Assembly (NCBI GenBank): GCA_941918925.1
Contig: OW799237.1
Location: 12,753,201-12,817,200 of the forward strand
Direction: 5' to 3'
Source: Phyto melanocephala
Taxonomy: Eukaryota > Arthropoda > Insecta > Diptera > Rhinophoridae
DNA: 64,000 nucleotides
In this document: positions 1 to 13,093 of the stretch, piece by piece
Layout: every line of letters starts with the position of its first letter
Numbering within the stretch: position 1 is the first letter of the stretch
The notes under the pieces: generated by a model
What the model was told of the DNA's origin: nothing
What the model saw: only the letters and a program-made list of their open reading frames with translations
Databases searched by the model: none
Translations under genes and position numbers: made by a program

Positions 1-402
1 TCAGCGCAATCGCCCCATAACTTTCTGAGATATGAGCAAAAAACCACGACCACCTCGTTTTTTTCACAATTACAACAACAACCTACATACATACTGGTTA
101 AAGTAAACGTGGCATCGAATTCCAGCTGCGCCAAAAAAATGTTATTTTATTTTATTTAATATATTATTTATATTTTATTATTTTTTTTTTATTTTTTTTA
201 AAAAATTTTTAAAAAATTTTTTAAAATTTTTTTTTTATTTTTTTTTTTGTAATTTTTTTTTTTTTTTGTATGTTTTTTACATGTATGTACGTATTTTATA
301 TGAGATGAATGGTGATACAAACAATTGTTTTTGCATGACTACACGTTGTGAAGGGTATATAAGATTCGGCACGGCCGAATATAGCACTGTTACTTGTTTT
401 TA
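1..402 (-). repeat. Dispersed repeat family A, copy 1 (cut by window edge)
   Basis: Reads as the reverse complement of the left part of the copy at 52456-53247. Shared blocks, in order, are a segment around GTGGCATCGAATTCCA (position 110), a long poly-T/A block (about 140-290), a segment reading GAATGGTGATACA near 307, TGCATGACTACACGTTGTGAAGG (334-356, near match) and a terminal palindrome-like TTCGGCACGGCCGAA near 365. Family boundaries are inferred only from where similarity between copies stops. No coding capacity is visible. Strand is given relative to the 52456 copy. Confidence 0.7.
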
Positions 403-2025
403 GTTCGTTTCATAAAGCATTTCTGACACATGTCATAACATCACAATTATATATATAGAATGTTTGTTTTCACTTCTTTGCATGTGTTTTGTGTTTTAAA
501 ACCATTGTTTTTAAAACATTGATTTCATATTTACATACAACAAAAACAAAATTTGTTTATGTAAAAAAGTAAGAGCACAACCCAACAATGTCAAAAACAA
601 AATAATCTTGTATATTCACAATACATAGTTGTTAATAAAAAAAGGAAAAAAATATAACATAATCTACAAAAGATATTAAATGTTGAAAAAAGTTCAAAAA
701 ATACAAATTATTTGCCTAAAAAAACCCAAAATTGTTTATATTAACTTCTTTATAATGACTTTAAAAAAATTTTAATAACAACACAATTTGTTTAAATTAA
801 GATTACAATAAGTGACAATATAACTTTAATTTTTAATGTCAAAAGGCACTCTTTGACACAAAATGGATAAGGATGAAATAACTAATTCTTCTTACCAAAA
901 GTTACATGAATTTTCTGGGTATGTTTAATTAAGCATGAAATTGACTTTTTGTATTTAAATAGAAAAAATTTAAGATTAAGAAATATTATTTTTTTATGTT
1001 TATGTTAATATTTTTCTAAAAATATACGAATATTTGGCAATAGCAGCTGAGTGGAAGACCAATAACAAAAACAAAAAGTTAAGGTGTGGTATATTTTGTT
1101 CTCTCTAACGTAAATAAAATAATCGTATTGATTACCGTATTCTTTTTCCTTAAATCTTATGAGTCAAATAAATAATATTTTCATATAGAGTAAAAAGTGC
1201 TCATTATAAAATCGTAACTGATTTTGACTGGTTTTGGGAAAAATTTACTTTTTCAGTGCATTCTTTTATTAATTACAAGTAAATTTAGTTTTTTTTTCAT
1301 AAGAAAATTAAAACTATACTTGAAACAAAATAAAACAAAGAATATTGTGTTAAATTTATTAATATGGTAATAAAATAAAACTAAAAAATTATGTTGGCTT
1401 AATATATGAGTTTTCTTCTTTAAGCACATTTGTATAAAATTCTTATGGCCCCCCACATCAGTATATCAATTCTTGTTTTGTTAAACTGTGAAATAAAAAC
1501 TTTTTGTATACCACATCATATGGTGCCACCATACCTCTTATTGTACAAAAACTTGATATTTCGCAGTTTTACAGGTCTGATATACACCTAATATTAGCCT
1601 CATTATACTTATTTTAATCCTCTTAAGGTAAATTCATTGATTTGTTTCGAAATAAAATTTTAGTCGGAAAAAACTTTTTATGGATCAAAATAATGTGAAA
1701 ACATTTTTTAATTCAAGCTGTTATGTGTTACATGTATATTTTTTCGGGCTTTTTCGTTCCTTTAATAGGTTTTTTTGCAACTGATTCTTTAAATTCAATT
1801 TAATATTTTTTATAAAATTTCCCTTTTTTAATTTATTTAAAATTTTCGAATACAAAAGTCACAAAACAAAAAATAATTAAATGAACCTAAGCTGAAAGTT
1901 TTCCAAATAAAATAATTAATTTTAAGAAAAGAAAAGAATAAAATATATTAAAGTTGACAGTTTCATTTATATATTAATAAATTAAAAAAGGATTCATGAT
2001 CTTTATATATGTATAAAATACAACT
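403..2025. other. AT-rich non-coding DNA
   Basis: No exon with coding character or splice-flanked open frame is visible on either strand. It may be intergenic or part of a long igl intron, since the only igl exon recognised lies downstream at 8660. The short open frame at 1253-1456 (-) is low-complexity AT-rich sequence and is not called. Confidence 0.5.
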
Positions 2026-2230
2026 TTACGTGTGAGTCACTAAACTCCTTCTAAACGGCTGATTTGAATAAATTTTTTTGTATGCATTTGATTGGCAAAC
2101 AGCAGATGGCGCTACAGTCGGAATCTAGCTTATTTATCTATACTGCAACTAAACGGAAGGATCGACTTGAATGAATTTGTGTGTATGCATTCATTATTTA
2201 ATTCAGGACAACGTCTGTAGGGTCCGCTAG
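2026..2230 (+). mobile_element. Helitron-like 3' fragment (tentative)
   Basis: The segment ends in GGGTCCGCTAG followed by T, which fits the Helitron rule of a 3' CTRR end inserted before T. It contains two diverged internal repeats (near 2053 and 2152) that share AAACGG, then TTGAATRAATTT and a TGTATGCATT block. No 5' TC end was identified, so the left boundary is approximate. Confidence 0.3.
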
Positions 2231-4654
2231 TTTTTTAATATTAATTTGTATTTTTTAATTTGTTTTTTCTCAATATTAATTTGTTTTTTCTCAATATTAA
2301 TTTGTATTTCTCAATTTCAATAAGTTTTTTCTCAATATCAATTTGTATTTCTTAATATCTATTTGTATTTTCTCAAAGTTAATTTATATTTTCTCAATTT
2401 CAACTTGAAACGGTGTAGTTTGAATATTGTGATAAAAATGAGTAAAAAAGTAAAAATATATATTTATCAAAATTTTAAAGAAAATTTTAATTTTTTTTTT
2501 TATATTTTTTAAAAGCTTGTCATAATTAATTTTCAACATTTTTATTACGAAATATGTTTATATTATTTCTTTTAGTTTTTCTCGAACAAAGAATTTTTAT
2601 TTTAATTAATTCAATTTAAAAGTGAAACTGTGAAAAAACTCGGTTAAAATAAATATGGAAATTGTTTGCTACAAAAAACTAGAAAACTATTTTCTGTTGC
2701 AATATTTTTACATTTAACTCTTTAAACCGGTAAACAAAATTAAAAAGGAACGTTTTTTTTTTTAATAAAACAAAGTAAAATAAATATTGTTTTATACAAA
2801 GCTTACATTTAAGCGCTTGTTACACACACATTACTTTTATATATATGGTAAGTATTAGGAAAGGCAAATGTGTGTGCATTTCGTTAAATTCCTTTAAGCT
2901 GTTTATAAAATAACGAGCTTAATATTAAACATACTATATTACACACACATACCAAAACAAATATATGCAGAAACGTTTGCTCTTACTCTACCCTATATTT
3001 AGGTTACATAGAATACTTCACTACCTCTGTTGTAAGATGCTTTAAAAATTTGTTTTGTTTATCACTAAAAAAAATGAAAGAGAAGAGTAAGTGAATGAGT
3101 GCAAAAGAAGTGAGTACATAAATTTACGGTTATTTGCCATATACATGCAATTGTTCATAATGACGTAGAGTATGGTGTTATTCTCTTTGTATGTTTTTAT
3201 TACATTGAGCTTAAAGAAATATTTTGTTTTCTTTATAAAATTGTTTTCTTTAGTTTTAGCTTCCCTTTTAAAACACTCTATTTGTCAGTGTGTGTATGCA
3301 TTTGTGGGTTTTTTATAAAAGTTAAGTGATTTTTTTATTGTTATTTGAAGCTAAAAAAATAAAAATGAAAGAAACCTGGTAGATTTTATAAAAAAGTGTA
3401 TCTTTTTTTTGTAGAGAATAAAAAAACTAGAGGTTTGCAGTTATGTTTGTATGCACTTTATATGCTTTTAGTGGGTGTAGTGTATGAGTGTGTGTTAAAT
3501 ATTGATTTTAGTCAATGTCAAGTTTTTTTCTCTTTAGTTGTTTTACTGTTGTATTGCTTCTTGGGGTTTTTCTTCTATTAATTGTAATTGATGAGCAGTA
3601 ACTCAGAAGGGATTGAATACACAATTTAACACATTTGCTATATGTATAAGAAATTTATTTATTTATGTCGATCAGGTTTTTCACAAAACAAATTTTATAT
3701 ACATATAGAAGGAAAGTTTTTCTGACAAGTAATTTAAAGTTTAACTAGTTGGGTAGTTTAAAGCAATTTTAAAGAAATTAAAATTGACCCTTCTGATATA
3801 CATACATATGTATATTTCCAGGAAAAAAATGTTTAAATCAGTAAACATTTTCAATAACAAAATTTTATATTAAATTAAAATATTTTTTATCTTTTTTTCA
3901 TGCTGCATAATTCTTATTTAATAGGCATAATTCTCGACTTTTATGTAACTGTAATCAATTGTCATGATGATAAAATTTACTTGTCTAATAAAAAATTTAA
4001 ATCTTTTAACCTTTAAGTAGTATTTTACATAATTTTATTTTCATTTTTATATTTGTTATATGCCTATCCTTTGTCTGCACGCACAAAATTATATACATAT
4101 GTATGTGTATATATGTACGTACTTATACATATCTACATAAATACATATGTATGTATATACTTATGTAAATATGTACATACTTATATGAATGTATGTACGT
4201 ATGCTTAAATGTAGATCAATCTGGCTGCGTAAATGTTTATTTAATGCTGTCTTTATTGCTAAATTCTCCTTTTTTTAAAGGATTATAAAGAAGCATTAAA
4301 ATTTTCGAAAGAAAAAATATGTATACCAAAAGCACTAACAAATTTTATTTACACAAAAAGAAAACAAAATAATAATTTGTATTATTATTTTGTATTTTTC
4401 TGTTAAAAAAATAATTCTAAAATAATTGTAATCTTTTGATATGATTTTTTCCACTTTACTTACAGTTTATTTTTATTTTTCTCTTGCTTCTCTTTAACAA
4501 CTAACGGAAGTTTATTTGTTGTTACCTTAACACTAAAAGTAGCAACAATGTTGTCTTGTATTATTTGACAAAACAACAACATTAACAACAATACCAAAAC
4601 TATTGTCACGTTTTTAGCTGTACATTCAAACACATAGTATGACTAAACATACAA
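2231..4654. other. AT-rich non-coding DNA
   Basis: Contains a short array of TCTCAATATTAATTTGTATTT-like units (about 2240-2400) and simple-sequence tracts. No supportable exon was found. The 61-aa open frame at 3396-3581 (+) is T-rich, hydrophobic and low complexity, and is not called. Confidence 0.5.
4088..4206. repeat. TACATA/TATGTA microsatellite
   Basis: Imperfect run of ATATGTATG and TACATA units, self-complementary in places, of the type common in dipteran non-coding DNA. Confidence 0.8.
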
Positions 4655-4988
4655 TTACTGTATTCACAAGGTGTCCCAAATTCAAATGTTCTAAAATAGT
4701 AACAAGTAAAAACTATGACGACCCTTCATAACTAAGTGTGATATAACAAATTTGTTTAATTTTTGATAACAGATATTTTTAAAAGATAACGGAGGGGCGG
4801 CTAACAAATATTATGGCTTAAAAAATTCTTAATCGATATTCACATATTTATGACAGAACAATAAACATACCATATAAAGTAGTATTATTTTAGGACAGGT
4901 TTTACTTGAAAAGAAACAACAATATTTTTAAACTATTGTGAAATCCAAGAACATTATGACATATTAGGACACCTTATGAATACAGTAA
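4655..4988. mobile_element. MITE, about 334 bp, with 25-bp terminal inverted repeats
   Basis: The left end begins TTACTGTATTCACAAGG and the right end is the inverted complement (TTACTGTATTCATAAGG). The two arms match over about 25 bp (4655-4679 and 4964-4988) with two mismatches. The interior has no coding capacity. This is a non-autonomous DNA element; its superfamily cannot be assigned from the sequence alone. Confidence 0.65.
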
Positions 4989-7900
4989 ATATGAGTATGT
5001 TAAGAAAATGAAAAAGGCTTAAGGGCCAACTACCTATTTACACAACACACTCAAACATACACATATAACTAAATACTTTTTAAATAGAAAAAGTAAAAAT
5101 AACTACAATAATAAGCCAAATAAAAAATATTTAAACTTATGTTCTTGTTATGCATATTTATATCTATGTATATACATGCATGCATAATACATAATAACAA
5201 CAAGAATAGCAAATAATAAGAAAATGTTGGCTTATAATGCTCTTGACCCACATGTTTTTTTTGTGCATGCAAAAATAAAAAAAACAATACAGAAGATAAC
5301 AAAAACTTAAATTTATAAAACGAGAAAAGGCACTACAAGGAAAAATTTTTCATACACGCAGAAAATCGGACATTTACTTTGAAATATTTACGTATAAAAA
5401 GATATGCAATTCTTTGTATAAAAATATTTTCTTAAAAATATTTTTTTTTTTAATTTCGCCTTTATTAGCTTAATTAAATATTTTTTTTCAATATATTACA
5501 TTATTTTGTGCAAATTGTAAAATTTAGCGAAAGTTTACAATGCACATATTAAAAAAAAAGAAAAAAATTCCCTAAAAAAAATTGCATGGAATTTTGTTTA
5601 AATTTTAATTTTCCTTAAATGCATAATTAATATAATATACCAACAATATTTATCGACATTTTTCCTTAATTCAGGCAACAGAAAATATTTCCATGTTAAG
5701 ACAACACTGTATTTTACTTTTTATTATTTTTTTTTCAAAGAAGAATGTTATTTATATGTACCATGTTTTGACAAGCAGTTTTCATTTCAGTTATTTTATT
5801 TTTGTTTTTTTGTTGTTGTTCTACCTAAAAATATTTTTTAATTTAAATTCGTTTATTTTTGTTAGTTCGTGTTCGTATGTGTGATATACATACATATGTA
5901 GTGTAGTGGCAGTAATATTTGTTATTTTCGGTTTGTTGTGTTGTAAAAAAAGCAACAACAAAACTAAAAGCAACAATTTAAAATTAGTTTTTAGTACCAA
6001 ATTTTAGTTAAAGAATGTTTTACACATCCCTACACTTTAACATACACACCGGATTTTAGATGAGTGTGTGTTTGTGTTTATATATAAATTGTTTTGGCAA
6101 CAATGTGTCAAGTGCGATAAGGACTCTGTATTTGACACAAACCGTGACAAAAGGAAACTGTATACAAATGCATATGTATAAATATATATAAATACATACA
6201 TTCGCATACTTTACATTTTACTTTCGTATACAGTTAACACATTTTCAGTTGGTTATTAAGACTGGGAACTTTAATTGTTTCTTCATGAATTGAAAATGTA
6301 ATTAAAAAATTTTTGTATCTGTAATAAAAGTGAAATAGAGGTGACATTAAAATTTCATTTATTTAAAAATACCTATGCTGAAAAATTGATGTAGCTTTAA
6401 GTTATGAACGACTTTAAAAAATCTAATGGGGTTATCAATAAGAGCAGGTCAATATTAAATTGAAATAAAAAAAAATTATAAATTTATTATAAATATTTAT
6501 ATTTAGTTTTAAACATTCATGATGGTCATTACGTTTATACTCTAGCATCATTTAAAAATAGATTACTTTTTTGATTTTGTTACCTTTAAAATATTTTATT
6601 GTAATACCTATGTTGTTAATGTTTAAACAAAAATAATTAATTCGTTGCTAATTTTGTAGACACAAGTTTAAAATAATATTTTGTTGTTGTTATAAAACAC
6701 AGAAAAATTTTAGAACTTACCGCTTCAGTTTAAGTTGGCTAAAGGATCACTAAATCGTTACCCTCGGCTTTTTAAGCAATTAATGTGTTGACATGTGTAT
6801 ATTGCAGAAAGAATGGGAAAATCTCAAAGAATTTGAGATTTTTGTAGAAGAGCGAAAATAAAAACAACATCGGCAAACCCTATTGAGAATATACTTTCAA
6901 TTAAATCGATCGAGAACACAAAAAACAAATTGTTTGTTGACTTTTAATTCAAATTTATTTTTTTTTTATTTACACGAAAATTTTTAATATAAATATTTTT
7001 ATTTTTTTATTTCAATTTTGGCTAGCTTATGTTACACATTTGTGCTTTTAAAAATATTTTTCACAATTTTCACAAATTTAAACCACTAGGACAAACACAA
7101 CGGGCATTTTGCATTTTTTGAATTAAGAACATTAAAAATTTGATATATTCTAATTAAAACTTGTATTTTCCATATTCACCAAAAGGGATTGCACAAATAT
7201 TAATATTTTTATATTTTTTTTGCAAACTTTATCATCACTTTTATAAAACTAAATTTCGATGGGAAATAACAGATTAACATGTTGAAAAAAATCCCAACAA
7301 GATATAAAAACATTAACTGCATCACAAAAATACCAGAGATGGGAGAATGGTATCGACATTTTTACAGATGGATGATTTTTACTGAACTGGAATGGGTTTA
7401 ACCAACATTAACCAATACAGAATAAAATACATTCGTCTGCCATATCATAATCCATGGTCAGATTACGAAAAGCATTAAATGGTTGAAGAATATTGATAAG
7501 AAAAAAAAATCATATAAATAGTTTTGTTCTTGCAATCAAACTTTTTGGTGGTTATTAAATTTATATTGCAAGAATATGGCTACAAGGTGCTTATGGTATA
7601 ATTAGAAATGAAGATGAATTTAATGTAAATTGATCTATTGAGTATATATTAATTACCGATATTATACGTCGCAATAACTGTCAACTAGTTAAGGTTTGCA
7701 ATTATTGCTGCAATGAACTGTTAAGGTCATTACCTTTTTTAAAAAGTTTTGGTTTTTCTAAAAAAAAAAAATTATATTGGTCAAACTCACTCTTGTGCAA
7801 ATGGACTTAAATTGTGCATTTTTAAATATAACACATTTGCAATAAAAATACACAAGATTGTAAATTGGCCTATTGCTTATGTGCGTATTATATATTGACT

Positions 7901-8659
7901 CGGTATCTTGTATGGTTTAATTCTATATGCGAAACACTTCGCACTTAATACATACAAAATTGTGTACCAAACCAATACTTTGACGACGCGTCGTAAAAAT
8001 TGTCTGATCGTCAAAAGTTAGTGAGTTGCACTGCTGGGATATGTAAACACTTAAAAATTCTGTCGTTTGCAGCACGTAATACCTAATGCGTCATAAAACA
8101 CGTAAACTATAAATGTTTTGTGAAATACAATTTCTCATAAAAAAGCTTTCGAAAGTTATGGACCATAAAATTACACGACAAAATTACAAAAATAGGGACG
8201 ACCTTTCCAGAATTTGTCTTGTTGAATTTGTATTATTTTAATGGTTACATAATCAAATAACATTCTTTATTAAAAAAATATATGTGTTACATACGTATAT
8301 TAAAACATTTTCTAATATACTTTAACTGAAATAAATAGTATTGAGTTCCATCCCTGTCTACATTGCCGTTAATTACTTTTAACATGCTCCTTCTTTAACT
8401 CATAATATTGCCACTGGTTTACAAGTAATAAGTAATATTGGGGGAAATTAAAAAAAGTGTTTTAAGCGGGTCTATTTATTTCCAATCGTTAAAAAATTGA
8501 CAAGTTTAGGGAATGTATATTAATAAAAAATGTTGTGTAAATATATATATTCTTCTTACTTTTTCATTAATAAGAAGTTCTTCTTAACGTTTTAGATTCT
8601 TTCTTTTTATACATTAACAACTTTTTTTAAATTAGACCATTTAATTCTTATTATTTTAG
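4989..8659. other. AT-rich non-coding DNA, probably igl intron
   Basis: Lies directly upstream of the igl exon acceptor at 8659. I looked for further IQ-motif exons or an igl start exon and saw none. Short open frames at 5069-5302 (-) and 5693-5884 (+) are low complexity and rejected. No confident transposon was recognised. Confidence 0.5.
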
Positions 8660-8889
8660 AACTCTGTGATGCTGCTTTAAAAATTCAAGCCACGTTCCGT
8701 GGCCATTTAACGCGCAAATTGGTGACCAAGGAAACACCTGAAGATGTTGACATACAGGAAATTACCAAAAAGGTGGCCGAAGAATTGGACATTGATTTAA
8801 GTGATCCAGAACTAAATAAAGCAGCCACCAAGATACAGGCCTCATTCCGGGGACACAAAACCCGTAAGGATCAGCAACCAGTTGAATAA
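8660..8889 (+). CDS. igl: igloo, last coding exon (two IQ motifs)
   Basis: The exon follows a good acceptor (TTATTATTTTAG at 8648-8659), enters with two bases of a split codon, and runs 75 residues to TAA at 8887. It contains two calmodulin-binding IQ motifs matching the IQxxxRGxxxR pattern: KIQATFRGHLTRK and KIQASFRGHKTRK. They are separated by an acidic linker (VDIQEITKKVAEELDIDLSD) and followed by a short basic tail ending QQPVE. This architecture is that of Drosophila igloo, the fly relative of neurogranin/GAP-43, a neuronal protein that binds calmodulin through IQ motifs. Upstream exons are not visible and may lie before the window. The previous exon must end with one base of the split codon. 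Identification rests on the twin IQ motifs plus the neighbouring charlatan gene. Confidence 0.8.
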
Positions 8890-9186
8890 AAAGAAACAAT
8901 TTTGGAATATTGAAAGAAACATTTAAACTAACACACAAACACAAATATATTTTGGGGGATTAAAGAAGAGAACAAACATAAGTTTTAAAATTTAGCAATT
9001 GTCTTAAAAAAAATAATTTACATTAAGATTTAAATCATAAAAATTAAAAAAAACATAAACAAGTCCATTATTAAGCCGATTAATTAAAAAGTAAGTTTTT
9101 GTCAAAGTTGCATAATTCTTAAAAAAAATATTATAATTGTTAATTTTAAGTTGTATTAAATATTTTTTTAAGCATATTTAAATAAA
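8890..9186 (+). other. igl: igl 3' UTR with candidate poly(A) signal
   Basis: AT-rich non-coding sequence after the igl stop codon. A canonical AATAAA occurs at 9181-9186. Other AATAAA copies follow in this very AT-rich stretch, so the true cleavage site is uncertain. Confidence 0.45.
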
Positions 9187-10984
9187 AACAGAAAAAAGTA
9201 TTAAGTTTTTATGTTGGCTTTTATAGGAGTTTGAATAGTCAACTCTCATGTTAGATTCAAAAAAAGAAGCTTTAAATATTAACTTAATAAAATAATAAAT
9301 ATAAAACAATTATAATTTGTGCAATTTATTAAACAGAAAACAAAATATATATTTATCATTAAATAAAAACAGTAAACTTGAAAAAATAAGAGCTTGTTTA
9401 ACAAAAAATTAAAAAATAAATAAACTCCAATATGAGACAGTTTAAAACCATTATAAACTTTAAACTTCAATTATTTATTAGCAACTATTAAAAGAAAATC
9501 TTAATCAATTTACAAAAAAATGCCAAAACTTTAATTAGAATTTTTTCTTATTTTAAGGCTTCTTGGTTTAAAATTATGTTCTTTCAAATCAATGAAAAAA
9601 AACTATGACTATGCACTTTAAAAGAAAAAATATTAAAAAGAAAATTGAACTTAAGTTTTAAATCCCTAAAAAATTGCACTTGACAAAATAAGAATGAAAT
9701 CATTCAAGAAATAAATTTTATTTTCAAAGAAATAAATTATTGAAAAATTAAAAAAAGAACCTATTGAAAATTAAATTAATATTAAAACAATTTTAATATC
9801 AAACAACAAAGCTGCAAAATATTGTTAAATTAAGCACTTCAGTTAAAAACAATTATTGTTATTTAATTAAGAGAAAAAAAAATTAAAAAACTTTTTTTGG
9901 CTAAAGGGAAAATTCTGATTTTTAAGAAATGCTTTTTTGAAAATTTTTATTTAAATGTTTTTCTATTCCATAATTTAATTATAATTATTCAAAGCATTTT
10001 GTGTGAATTTTTTAAATTAAAAATTAAGACATACCTATTAATTTTAAATATTTTAAGAATTAGTTTTTAGTTGGTTATAAGGGTTTTTTTAAATAATTTG
10101 TATAATTCAAACTTTTAAAAATTAAACATACAAATTCCTAGAGCCGTTGATATGTTTTAAGAAAATTTTAAAGAGTATTAAAAAAAATAATTTATAAATT
10201 TGTTGGTTTTTTAAATATTTGTTTTAATTATTTTTTTTCTAGATTTCATTTCTTAAATTTAAATTAAGTTATATATTTCTTTTCTTAATTAACAATCAAA
10301 TTTTCTCTGTGATGCCTTAGAAAGTTACTTATTTTTTTAATCCTTAATTACATCAATTCTTTTTTTAGACTCATTTTTTATTATTAATAAAAAAAAGCAT
10401 TATTTTTATTTTTCAAACCGTTTTACAACTTTTTATTTTAAATTATTACAGTTCATTTTTCTTTCTTTCTAAATAGGTACAACTTTTAATTACATTCTCT
10501 TAGTTACCGTTTTTTTTTTTTGCTGTGGTTTAAACTAACTGGCAACATTATCTTCCGTTTCTTTTTTAATTATCTCTCAATAAAACATCTGTAACTTGTT
10601 AGTTTTTTTATTTATTTTTACTAGTTCCTGTAACGTTTGCACATTTCAAATTTTTCTACATTTGATCTTTTAAGAGTAAATAACAAAAACAAAAAATTAT
10701 TGCAAATTTAAAAAAAAGATAGATTTGTGAAAATGGAAATCACAAACATTTAAACATTAAAAACCAAAAGTAATATTGTCAATCTTTAAATATTAACATG
10801 AAAAAATAAAGATAAAAACTACACTTTTTGAGTAAATAAACAGAAAGTCTTTTCCCAAAAACAAAACAATGGGTGTTGTTTTATTTAAAATCGATTAAAT
10901 TGGTGGGTTATATTTTAATTAAAACCTTATACTTCTGTAGTTAATAGGTATGTTAGTTATTATGGGTTTTTTGTATAAAAACTT
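9187..10984. other. AT-rich intergenic DNA or extended igl 3' UTR
   Basis: Highly AT-rich with long A and T runs and no open frame of coding character. The 63-aa frame at 9279-9470 (-) is low complexity. Long 3' UTRs are common for neuronal fly genes, so part of this may be transcribed, but the sequence does not settle it. Confidence 0.45.
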
Positions 10985-11045
10985 GTTCAGCCAAACCTAA
11001 ATAAGAGCTTTAAACGCTGCTATCAATTTGTAGAATTTGTTTGCA
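10985..11045 (+). mobile_element. Degraded remnant of the 42181 palindromic MITE family
   Basis: The segment CCAAACCTAAATAAGAGC followed by TTTAAACGCTG parallels the arm of the palindromic MITE at 42181-42313 (CTAAACAAGAGCGTTAAGCG). A further related fragment (AACATAAACAAGAGC) lies near 11325. Only partial arms remain. Confidence 0.35.
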
Positions 11046-11055
11046 AACGCTTACT

Positions 11056-11163
11056 GCCGTATTCATAAAAAATATTTAATGTTAATTAAGAGTTTATTTG
11101 TCAAATTTCTGTACATTTGTCAAATAGGCCTTTAATAAACCTAAAATATTTTTTATGAGTAGT
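11056..11163. mobile_element. Short palindromic MITE (TATTCATAAAAA family), copy 1
   Basis: Arms read TATTCATAAAAAATATTT at the left and its near-perfect inverse at the right (AAATATTTTTTATGAGTA), about 105 bp in total. The interior contains TTTGTCAAAT blocks and CCTTTAATAAACC. A second member lies at 12826-12936, sharing the CCGTATTCAT end, the TTTGTCAAAT block and the TTATTAAAGG interior in inverted orientation. Confidence 0.55.
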
Positions 11164-11658
11164 AGGTAGATTTTAAAAACTTTAGTTGGAGTCACAGAAT
11201 ATTAATAGTCTGTGGTTGGAGTGTACGGTATTGGGCGTATTCGAATTTTTATTTATCTTTATGTAGATTTTTACTAAATGTAATTTTTAGAAATGTCCAG
11301 TTTACTTCTAATAGCCAAACATAAACAAGAGCTTAAAGTGATGGAGATTTGCAAGTGTGTTGTTTACCCTCTACAGACTTATTATTAAATAAAATTAAAA
11401 TATTTTATTAGTAACCTCTTTCAAAAAGGGACTATGATATTGTATTTTTTTGTTCAAAACTGGCGAATTCTGTAATTTTGCAAAATAGACGTTTTCTTTT
11501 ATCAAATGTAATATCAGTATGTTCTATAATAAAAAAAGTCAGAAATCTGTATTGAAAACATTTTTCCATTTAATTTAAATTTTTGAAATTTATTTATCAA
11601 TTAGTACTTAACTAAGTAGGTAGGTATAATCTTAAATAATAAAAAATATCAGGATGAA

Positions 11659-12230
<572 letters not shown>

Positions 12231-12825
12231 TTTGTCTTATGTTTTTATTGAAACTTAATAAAATTAAATATTTAGGAAATCTTAAAAATGCTAGCTTTTT
12301 TACAAAACAATTCCAAGTACAATGTTGTGACAGCTGCGTGTGAGAGAGTGTACTTAAAATCCAGTGTTGTAAAGCGTACAAAAATTGTCGTAGCCAAAAT
12401 TTGCAACACTGTCAGGAAAACTAAGAGACAGGGATGGAAGCGTTAGTATGATGTTGAATGGGAAATAAAGGGTAATATTAAATTGTTAAAAATTTAGTCT
12501 TACAAAAAAAATAGCAAAATTTATTATCTATGATTGATAAATTTAACTTGCATGGCACAAATGTTCTCAAACATTTACAATGGCTTAAGTAGGTAATACA
12601 AAATATACTAATATATTATATAATACACTCATACATTTATATAAAACACATATGGACTCATGTATTTAAGACTATTACTTGAACACGGCTGAACAGATTT
12701 TGCTAATTATCTTACAATTGTAGCTTTTATTACTAGTTTCGTATAAAAAATATCTTTTTGTGGTAATTGAAGTTATATATAACAAATTAGATATAATAAT
12801 TACTAAACAAGAAACATTAACTGCG
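12231..12825. other. Intergenic region between divergent Rpb12 and Mettl16
   Basis: Presumed shared promoter region for two head-to-head genes, 863 bp from start codon to start codon. AT-rich, with an E-box CAGCTG at 12330. No clear TATA box or strong initiator can be defined by eye. The open frame at 12122-12343 (+) is antisense to Rpb12 exon 1 and is not a gene. Confidence 0.4.
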
Positions 12826-12936
12826 TTTAAATAATAAAAATTTCAAGTTTATTAAAGGCTTATTTAACAAATGTTGTAGGGAAATTTGTCAAATAACCCT
12901 TCAATTCACCGAAATAATTTTTATGAATACGGCAAG
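12826..12936. mobile_element. Short MITE (TATTCATAAAAA family), copy 2
   Basis: Inverted relative to the copy at 11056-11163. It shares the terminal block ATTTTTATGAATACGGCA, the internal TTTGTCAAATA block and TTTATTAAAGGC. It lies inside the Rpb12-Mettl16 intergenic region, about 160 bp before the Mettl16 start codon. Confidence 0.5.
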
Positions 12937-13093
12937 TATTAAGTATTTTATTAGGGTTAAAAAACAGGCGCCAAATCATAGTAAAGGATGGCAACTCTAA
13001 CCAACAGTTGTTAAAGTAGCTTATAAAACTAAGAAATTTCAGTGTTTTTGATAATACAATAATCTATTAAATATTTACAAATATTCTTAAATA

